Part shown: positions 58,012 through 64,000 of the stretch, piece by piece
How positions within the stretch are numbered: position 1 is the stretch's first letter
Layout: each line of letters opens with the position of its first letter
Assembly (NCBI GenBank): GCA_035942255.1
Contig: DASZDG010000071.1
Span: 1-64,000, forward strand
Length of the DNA stretch: 64,000 nucleotides
Origin: JALZEG01 sp035942255
GTDB taxonomy: Bacteria; Actinomycetota; CADDZG01; WHSQ01
Reading direction: 5' to 3'
Notes under the pieces: model-generated
Database searches by the model: none
The model's input: only the letters and a program-made list of their open reading frames with translations
Told to the model about the DNA's origin: nothing
Translations under genes and position numbers: made by a program

Positions 58012-58905
58012 TCAGCAAGTAGCAATGAGACGCGCCGTGAGCACGAGGTCGGGGTAGAAGTCCCCCTCAGGATCAACGCTCCATGCCAGCGCATGCGCGA
58101 CGGCCCATCCACGGGCTCGGTCGTGGTTCACGTCAAGAGACGAGCACAGTCTGTCGAGACGGCGCCGGATCACCGCTCTCGAATCCGAGTCGTCCCTCAT
58201 GCGTTGCCGGCGATCACGCACATGAGAGGCGAGATCGAAGGCCCGCTCTCCCACCAGGGGCTTGGGGTCGATAGCGACCCACTCGGAGCCGCGGCGCAGG
58301 ATGTTTCCCCCGTGCAGGTCCTGATGGAGGACCACGTCATCTTCTTGCCGGGATCGCGCCGTCGCCATGAACGTCAGCGCCTCGTCCAGCAGCGATCCTC
58401 CGAAGGGATCCTGCGCTCGCTCATAAGCCCGCTGCAGTCGGCTGGACCATCCCCTTGCCGCCGACGCGAGATCGACGAAAGGTTCTCCGGGAGCCTCCTT
58501 TTCCCACAGCCCTCCGAGAACGCCGGCCATCTCCTCAGTAGCTCGATCTTCCGCCTCGTCCCACAGAACGTCTCCCGGCAGGCACCTCTCCAACAGCAGC
58601 GCGCGTCTGTCCGGGTCGTGATCGAGCAACCTCACCGCGCCCCGGCCCTCCCAGTGCTCCAGGGCGGCCGCCTCGTTCTCGGATTCCCAGGAGGGAAAGT
58701 TGACCTTCAAGACGATCTCGGACCCGCTGGGAGTCCGGCCCGGAGAGACGTAGGAGACCTCTCCGCGAAACGGCTCCTCCAGTCGCAGACTCCATCTCCG
58801 CGCGCATTCCTCTACGAGCCGGGGCACCGCCTCGAGCCACTCGGACCCACCGGGCTCGGGGCGCAACCACTCCAGCCACGACGGCGTCGTGATCCGATCT
58901 CGCAT
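58012..58905 (-). CDS. APH(6)-like aminoglycoside/hydroxyurea phosphotransferase family protein
   Basis: 297 residues from ATG 58905. The kinase catalytic loop is VVLHQDLHGGNILRRGSEW near 195, followed by the metal site AIDPKPLVGERAFDLA. The N-terminal nucleotide-binding strand (IVLKVNFPSWESENEAAALE) and the LLERCLPGDVL segment also match the streptomycin 6-phosphotransferase family (APH_6_hur). Many members are not resistance enzymes but phosphorylate other small molecules. It has no resistance-cassette context here. Confidence 0.87.
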   Translation of the reverse strand: MRDRITTPSWLEWLRPEPGGSEWLEAVPRLVEECARRWSLRLEEPFRGEVSYVSPGRTPSGSEIVLKVNFPSWESENEAAALEHWEGRGAVRLLDHDPDRRALLLERCLPGDVLWDEAEDRATEEMAGVLGGLWEKEAPGEPFVDLASAARGWSSRLQRAYERAQDPFGGSLLDEALTFMATARSRQEDDVVLHQDLHGGNILRRGSEWVAIDPKPLVGERAFDLASHVRDRRQRMRDDSDSRAVIRRRLDRLCSSLDVNHDRARGWAVAHALAWSVDPEGDFYPDLVLTARLIATC

Positions 58906-59010
58906 CCACGCAATGCTGCCTCATGCCGCCGACCCGTGGCCTTCCCCCGCCTGATCCGCGACGTAGGACGAGGAGACCTGCTCGAACCAGGGCCCTCGTC
59001 GAGGAACGAT

Positions 59011-60570
59011 CTAGAGCTTCGGCCCCCCCACGAGATGGCCGATGATCGTTTCGGTCTGGCTGCACTCGTTCTTCTTGTCCGCGCACAGGTCGACGTCGAC
59101 CGACCACACCTCACCATCGTTGCCGATCACGACGTCCTGGAAGTCACCCCAGCCGCACCGGATCGGGTCCGGCCCACACTCCCCGACCCACAACGGCTCC
59201 GAGGGATCGTTCACCGTCGCGGTGTACAGCACGGGGTTCTTCGCCAGCGGGTCGGCGATGACGGTCAGGTACGCGTTCCACGCCGTGTTGTCGTAGTCGC
59301 CGTCGACCTCTTCCCCGTTCCACGGAGAGTTCTCCGTCGCCAGGTAGCGGACGACGAGGCCACCGTTCGGACCGATCGCGATGCCGGGGAGGTTTGCTTC
59401 GTTGACGGCGGGCGGACCGATCATCTGCGGTTTGCTCCACGACTCGCCCCCGTCGCGCGACACGCTGAGATACGGGCGCCGGTCGAACGCGACCCACGTG
59501 TAGAAGATGTTGCCCTTGGCGTCGGCGACCACGCCGGCCTCATGCGACGGGATGGTCGCATGCTCGTCCAACGCGGGGTCCCCCGTGGCCCGTCCGCAGC
59601 AACTCATGCCGATATCCGACACCTGCACGCGCGTCCACGTGGTGCCTTCGTCGTGGCTCATCGCGAGCCACGGCTGCCCACACCACCCGCGCGGGAGATA
59701 GACCGTGCCGTCGCGCCCGACAAACCCGTGAGCGTTGGCACCGTTGCAACGGCTGGGGATCCCGAGGTCGCCTACGTACCTGGGATCGTCGTTGAACGCC
59801 GGCGCGCCGGTCGGCACGAACGTCATGCCACCGTCTAGAGACTTGGAGCACAACGAGACCACCGACGCAACGCTGGCTCCGCCGCCCATCGAGCACAGGT
59901 AGACGACGTTCTCGTAGCCGGACGGTTCGGCGCCCCCTTTGGGCGGTGGTCCCGCGAACAACGTCTGGTGATCGGCATTGTTGTAACAGCCGGCAGGCGG
60001 CGCGCTCGTCCACGTCTTCCCTTCGTCGTCGCTGAACGAGACGAGATGACACGGCGGAACGTAGTCGTTGACGAACACTCGATCCGTATCCTGATCGACG
60101 AACATGTAGGGGTCGGCGCTAAAGAAGTGCCCGCCGAACACTTCCTCCCACGACTTCCCGTCGTCGGTCGACCGCACGACGAGGTATGCGTCGCCACCAG
60201 CAGGATTGAAGAAGACGCCCTTCTCGGTTACGCCCATCGTCGGCTCCCACGCGTCGTAGCCCGTGCGGAACAGCCGTGTCTTGGGTCCGTTGGCGATCAC
60301 CGCGCGCGACCTGACCGGGACGCCGCCGAAGCGGTGAGCTACCGCAAGGCCGCCGGCCCCCGCGCGCCCGGTCGGATCGGGGCTCACACCGTCGTGCCAC
60401 ACGCCGTGGCGCGCACCCATCCCCTCCGGCTCTATGGGATGCACGTGGCCGTATCCACGGTCGGAGCGAGCGGTCGCGCCATCACGTGCGACGACGAGCG
60501 CGACCGTGGCGGCAACAACCGCCGCCATCACGAGCGCGAGCCAGCGATTCCTGATCACGAACGCAGCCAT
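59011..60570 (-). CDS. Exported BNR-repeat (sialidase-like propeller) protein
   Basis: 519 residues from ATG 60570 with GGTGAAG upstream. N-terminal signal or anchor (LALVMAAVVAATVALVVARD). Asp-box repeats mark a beta-propeller: STDDGKSWEEV, FSDDEGKTWTS, KSLDGGMTFVP, SHDEGTTWTRV and SRDGGESWSKP. Active-site arginines and the Tyr/Glu pair of true sialidases are not evident, so it may be a binding protein. Several cysteines support an extracellular location. Confidence 0.82.
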   Translation of the reverse strand: MAAFVIRNRWLALVMAAVVAATVALVVARDGATARSDRGYGHVHPIEPEGMGARHGVWHDGVSPDPTGRAGAGGLAVAHRFGGVPVRSRAVIANGPKTRLFRTGYDAWEPTMGVTEKGVFFNPAGGDAYLVVRSTDDGKSWEEVFGGHFFSADPYMFVDQDTDRVFVNDYVPPCHLVSFSDDEGKTWTSAPPAGCYNNADHQTLFAGPPPKGGAEPSGYENVVYLCSMGGGASVASVVSLCSKSLDGGMTFVPTGAPAFNDDPRYVGDLGIPSRCNGANAHGFVGRDGTVYLPRGWCGQPWLAMSHDEGTTWTRVQVSDIGMSCCGRATGDPALDEHATIPSHEAGVVADAKGNIFYTWVAFDRRPYLSVSRDGGESWSKPQMIGPPAVNEANLPGIAIGPNGGLVVRYLATENSPWNGEEVDGDYDNTAWNAYLTVIADPLAKNPVLYTATVNDPSEPLWVGECGPDPIRCGWGDFQDVVIGNDGEVWSVDVDLCADKKNECSQTETIIGHLVGGPKL

Positions 60571-60823
60571 ATGTCTTCACCAGACTACAGCTTGCCAAGC
60601 AGGTCAGCCCAGACGCGAACGCGGCGGGCTCACGTCCAACCGCGGATGTAGGACCTCCGGGATAAGAACCCAGGGAGAACACAGGTAGACCGATCCTCAG
60701 GATGTCTTCGGTATCGCGGTGGTACTCGATGGAGGAGTACGTCGACGCGGCGACCTACGTGGAGTCCGGCCAGAAGACGGACAACTCCGTGATTCGCGTA
60801 GCCGGGGCGGAACCTACTGCGCC

Positions 60824-61897
60824 TCAGCGCCCAGATCGCTCTCCCAACACCCGCGATCGTTCCGCCCTGCAGGTGACCTCCTTCTCGAAGGACCCGGCGA
60901 AACGCTTCTCCGGCAGCAAGGCGTAGGTCGATCTGGCGCGGGCATTGGTCGAGACCGTCCACCGGCCGTCGTTCCCAGACCGAGCGCGCGCGATCGTCGT
61001 GTCCGGCCCTCGCACCTTCCTCTTGAGGACGACGACTCGATCGTTGCTGCATGCGGGCTTGAGGCTCCTGATGCGTCCAGAGAACCCGGCCCGTGACGAG
61101 ATCGACGTTTGCGACCGCACGGCCTGAGGTGTGCAGTTCGCCGTGACGGCTCCCGCCGCCCATTCGACACCCTTGAGCAGATGGTCTCGGAGCTCAGAGC
61201 TCGAATAGCCCTCCGGCGGGTGGCCGAGCGACGAGTACCAGGAGCGGCCGCCCGCGTAGTGCTGACACCAGGAGATGGGGTGCATCGCTCCCAGGCCCCC
61301 ACCCTCGTAGGTGGCTTCGTCGACACGCAACAACGTGCGCACTTCGCCGTAGGGATTGTGGCGGAAGTTGTACCACTCGTCGGCCCGGCTCCACGGGTCC
61401 GGAAGAGAGGACGTGAGGGGATTGCCGGCATCGACTTTCCTCACCTCGGCCTCGAGGATCCCGGGTGGGTGGTCGCTGAAGTAGGCACCGACGAGTCCTC
61501 CGTACCATTCCCAGTCGTATTCGGTATCGGACGCCGAGTGGATGCCCACGAACCCACCTCCGCGTTCGACGAAGGAACGCAAGCCGTCCTGCTGGGACTC
61601 GTCGAGGATGTCGCCGCTCGTCGACAAGAAAGCAACGACCTCGAACCTGTCGATGGCGGGATCCTGGAAGACGGCAGCGTCTTCGGACAGCTCGACCGAG
61701 AAGTCGTTCTGGGACGCCATCTCCTGCAGGGCCGCAGCCCCCTCGTCGATAGATTCGTGCCGGAACGCTGCCGTCTTGCTGAAGACCAAGACGTCGAAAC
61801 GAGACTGGGCGGCAGCCGGTGCCGTGGCGGCAAGAAGCGTGGTGCCCAGCGAAGCGCAGGCCGCGAACGAAACGCCGAGCTTCAACCACCGTGGCAT
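60824..61897 (-). CDS. Exported ThuA-like-domain protein
   Basis: 357 residues; ATG 61897 has GGAGG eight bases upstream. Signal peptide (residues 1-31, APAAAQ). Residues 34-250 match the ThuA/trehalose-utilisation fold of the class I glutamine-amidotransferase type: DVLVFSKTAAFRHESID, VVAFLSTSGDILDESQQ, FVERGGGFVGIHSASDTEYD and HPISWCQHYAGGRSWYSSLG. The C-terminal ~100 residues form a separate Arg/Ser-rich region. Often secreted with carbohydrate-active proteins; substrate unknown. Confidence 0.88.
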   Translation of the reverse strand: MPRWLKLGVSFAACASLGTTLLAATAPAAAQSRFDVLVFSKTAAFRHESIDEGAAALQEMASQNDFSVELSEDAAVFQDPAIDRFEVVAFLSTSGDILDESQQDGLRSFVERGGGFVGIHSASDTEYDWEWYGGLVGAYFSDHPPGILEAEVRKVDAGNPLTSSLPDPWSRADEWYNFRHNPYGEVRTLLRVDEATYEGGGLGAMHPISWCQHYAGGRSWYSSLGHPPEGYSSSELRDHLLKGVEWAAGAVTANCTPQAVRSQTSISSRAGFSGRIRSLKPACSNDRVVVLKRKVRGPDTTIARARSGNDGRWTVSTNARARSTYALLPEKRFAGSFEKEVTCRAERSRVLGERSGR

Positions 61898-62004
61898 CTA
61901 TCTATCCTCCGCCATATGGGTTTTCTTGCGAAGCTCCTCTGGGGAACGGGCAGCTGCGTTGTAAGAGCCATTGAAGGTGACACGACTGCCGACCAGTTAG
62001 AGCT

Positions 62005-63900
62005 TTAGGTGTGCTGGTGGCGCCGGATGATCGACTGTGCCCGCAGACAGTGATGATCTCCGATAGTCGCCTCGGGGACCACTGCCCGGTAGCGTCCGGC
62101 GCGATCTACCAGCGGGGTGCGATAGCCCCCGTCCGGCGTCGTGGTGACGGTCCAGTTCGTTCGCCATCCATCGGTCCTCTTGCGCTGGATTCGGACCAGG
62201 ACCTCATCCAGACACGTGGTGGAACCGTCGGCGACGCTCACGCGTCCGACCGCGAGGAGATGCCCGTCCAGACGTAGACCCACGGAAGTGGCGTGATCGA
62301 CAGGCCCGCGCGGTCCTCCGCCCGGCGGAGGCAGGGGACCCGCGCTCTCGGAGAACTTCGTCGACACATCGAGCGCTCCGCCGTTGTTCCATCCCAGGGA
62401 TGAAAGGCCGACCGTGTAGGTCGTCCCGGCCTTAAGTGGCATCTCGTGGAGCCCGTCGGCACCGTAGGGGCTGTCGATCCAGCCGTAGTCGAAGCCGCAA
62501 CGGATCTCGTTGGAGCTGCCGGGCGCTCCCTCGTAGATGGCGTAAACGATCTCGTAATCGCTCCCCAGCGTCGTGAAGCTGAACCACCCGTCCTTCGACG
62601 GCGTGACCTCGTACCAGACGCTGTTCGTCGGGCGGTCGCCGGTGCAGCTGACGATCGGCTCGGAGGCGCTCACCGTGGCGAGATCCGTATAGACGCTGTG
62701 CGTGAACGTTCCCGGATCTTGGATCGTGATCGCGCCGGCGGGGTCGTCGTTCGGGGGCGGGTCCCATGCCGGCGTCTCGATCGTCACGTCGAACCCATTG
62801 ACCGGATCCCCCGCGCCGACGGCAATCGAGATGCCGTTCTCTTGATCGACGAAAGTGTCACCGGTGAGCCAGTTCCCCGACCCCGCATCGTTGGAGTCAT
62901 CCGGCTGGTGCCTTATCCACACGTGGTCCTCCACTGTGTCGATGTAGTGGATGAGGACACCTTCACGGAGCAGACCCTCGTCGTATCCAACCTGACGACG
63001 GGCCTCGATGGTGTAGAAGCGGGTGCTCGACCCGCGGATCGGCACCTTTGCGATCAGCACACCCGAGGGTGCCGGGTCGGATACCGAGCGCAGTCTGATT
63101 GTCTGGCGCTGTTGGGGGCCGGCAACGTAGGTGTGCTCCACTGTGATCCATCCCGCGGTCAGCTTCCTGTACGCGCTCGGATGAACGGGGATGCAGGGCA
63201 GCCAGTTCGTGTTGCAGCCGAACGAGATGCTGCCCATGACGTCCCACGAGGAGTCTCCGTCGCAGCACGGTCCGGTGCTCGAGTGTGCGCGCCAGTCGAA
63301 TCCATGACCGATCTCGTGGGCCAAGATCCCCCATGGCTGTTCCTGCTCGGCCATCAATACACGTCCGTAGTTCTTCTCGACACCGTCCCGGCTGAGGACC
63401 AGGCGTCCCCCGTGGCCAAGATGACTAAGCGACCCGTTCAGCCAGAAGATGATCCCGTCGTAGGCGGGGAAATGGACGTCGGCGTCGGCCGCCGCCGTGC
63501 AGTCGTCTCTGATCTTGTCCCCGTTCGTGCGTCCGTCTTCGTGGAAGTAGTAGCCGCGGGGTTGGGGCATGTCGTACCAGCCGAAGACATCCTGGCCTTG
63601 GAGGTCCAACTTCCCCAACGAGACCTCGCGCCAATAGTGGTTCTGACCGGGATATTCGGCCCCCATTAGCTCTTGGTAGTACTCCTTCGGGTGCGGAGTA
63701 GAGGGGTCGTCGCCGAAGCGGCAGAGCAAGGAGACGTATCTCTTGATTCCGGTGAAGGGGGCCCCGGGGGGTGGGGGTTTCTCGGGATTGGCCGACGCAT
63801 CGAGCCCGGGGATCGACGTGAGCGCGCCGAGCACGACCAGCCCGATCAACAGCACTCGAGCCCGCGTCCGCGAATGGAGTGGATGGATGGTTCTGGTCAC
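62005..63900 (-). CDS. Exported zinc metalloprotease with HExxHGFD motif (M6-like)
   Basis: 631 residues from GTG 63900, chosen because AAAGGGAAG precedes it and the signal peptide follows directly; ATG 63936 is the alternative. The signal is residues about 14-38 (VLLIGLVVLGALTSIPGLDA). The zinc site WGILAHEIGHGFDWRAHSS is near residue 195, followed by a Met-turn-like DSSWDVMGSISFGCN. C-terminal parts include a beta-domain (GWFSFTTLGSDYEIVYAIYE) resembling pre-peptidase C-terminal domains and a final repeat-like module. A secreted endopeptidase is the clear reading. Confidence 0.87.
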   Translation of the reverse strand: MTRTIHPLHSRTRARVLLIGLVVLGALTSIPGLDASANPEKPPPPGAPFTGIKRYVSLLCRFGDDPSTPHPKEYYQELMGAEYPGQNHYWREVSLGKLDLQGQDVFGWYDMPQPRGYYFHEDGRTNGDKIRDDCTAAADADVHFPAYDGIIFWLNGSLSHLGHGGRLVLSRDGVEKNYGRVLMAEQEQPWGILAHEIGHGFDWRAHSSTGPCCDGDSSWDVMGSISFGCNTNWLPCIPVHPSAYRKLTAGWITVEHTYVAGPQQRQTIRLRSVSDPAPSGVLIAKVPIRGSSTRFYTIEARRQVGYDEGLLREGVLIHYIDTVEDHVWIRHQPDDSNDAGSGNWLTGDTFVDQENGISIAVGAGDPVNGFDVTIETPAWDPPPNDDPAGAITIQDPGTFTHSVYTDLATVSASEPIVSCTGDRPTNSVWYEVTPSKDGWFSFTTLGSDYEIVYAIYEGAPGSSNEIRCGFDYGWIDSPYGADGLHEMPLKAGTTYTVGLSSLGWNNGGALDVSTKFSESAGPLPPPGGGPRGPVDHATSVGLRLDGHLLAVGRVSVADGSTTCLDEVLVRIQRKRTDGWRTNWTVTTTPDGGYRTPLVDRAGRYRAVVPEATIGDHHCLRAQSIIRRHQHT

Positions 63901-64000
63901 CGCTTCCCTTTCGTCCCCATACGGAGGAAACCGCATGATTTGCCGGCGGTCTCTACGTATTTTGCTCGGCCTGCAGGGGTTGCGGCGGGGCGCGGGAAAA

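Noticed and set aside
60571..60823. Possible gene between the BNR protein and the ThuA-like gene
   Set aside because: Only short frames with poor composition on either strand and no ribosome site; treated as intergenic.

Overview
Organism. The DNA is very G+C-rich (about 70% by eye), with many GTG and TTG starts and 4-base stop/start overlaps. Three genes are of the type named for mycothiol-dependent maleylpyruvate isomerase. Together these point to an actinobacterium (Actinomycetota), probably from a poorly sampled lineage. I cannot assign a class. No rRNA, tRNA, CRISPR array, transposase or phage structural gene was seen. Layout, 0-16 kb. An ECF sigma factor (running off the left edge) faces a NarL/LuxR-type histidine kinase/response regulator pair. 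Next comes a plus-strand branched-chain-amino-acid-type (Liv) ABC transporter locus in which both permeases and the first ATPase form a single polypeptide. It is interleaved with secreted or membrane-tethered proteins of unknown role and followed by a large exported protein ending in RTX-like repeats. 16-21 kb. A small YefM/RelE-like toxin-antitoxin pair has a short toxin. A two-gene unit follows: a DGQHR (DndB-like) protein and an HTH/STAND-type NTPase. A convergent three-gene operon encodes membrane-associated proteins (DUF3618, Holin-X-like, DUF883-like). 21-28 kb: the most interesting region. On the minus strand a 48-residue gene, too short for ordinary ORF calling, encodes a peptide with an ELAEVTGG leader motif and a C-terminal core with two vicinal Cys pairs. 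After a strong hairpin it is followed by overlapping genes for a C39-like/VKOR/thioredoxin fusion, an ATP-grasp ligase and a lipoprotein glutaminyl cyclase. I read this as a RiPP (ribosomally made, modified peptide) pathway that would combine disulfide formation, ATP-grasp ligation and pyroglutamate capping. A small exported Cys protein and a membrane methyltransferase with a CxxC domain lie just upstream on the same strand. 28-48 kb. This is mostly ordinary metabolism and surface functions: TetR and HxlR regulators with visible operators, YceI, a membrane glycosyltransferase, an HIBADH-type reductase, a secreted lysyl-oxidase-like protein, an M15 peptidase, a YibE/F protein, a run of DinB-fold/TfoX/VOC genes, a subtilase, a DHFR-like reductase, a class III cyclase, a membrane patatin and an FG-GAP/UnbV lipoprotein. 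48-64 kb. This part is rich in exported proteins: small Cys-rich peptides, an M14 carboxypeptidase, a second subtilase-like protease, a BNR-repeat protein, a ThuA-domain protein and a HExxH metalloprotease. It also holds an XRE regulator divergent from a zinc alcohol dehydrogenase, and an APH(6)-like kinase. Only two gene-free stretches exceed 300 bases (3145-3509 and 16729-17044), and both are described.
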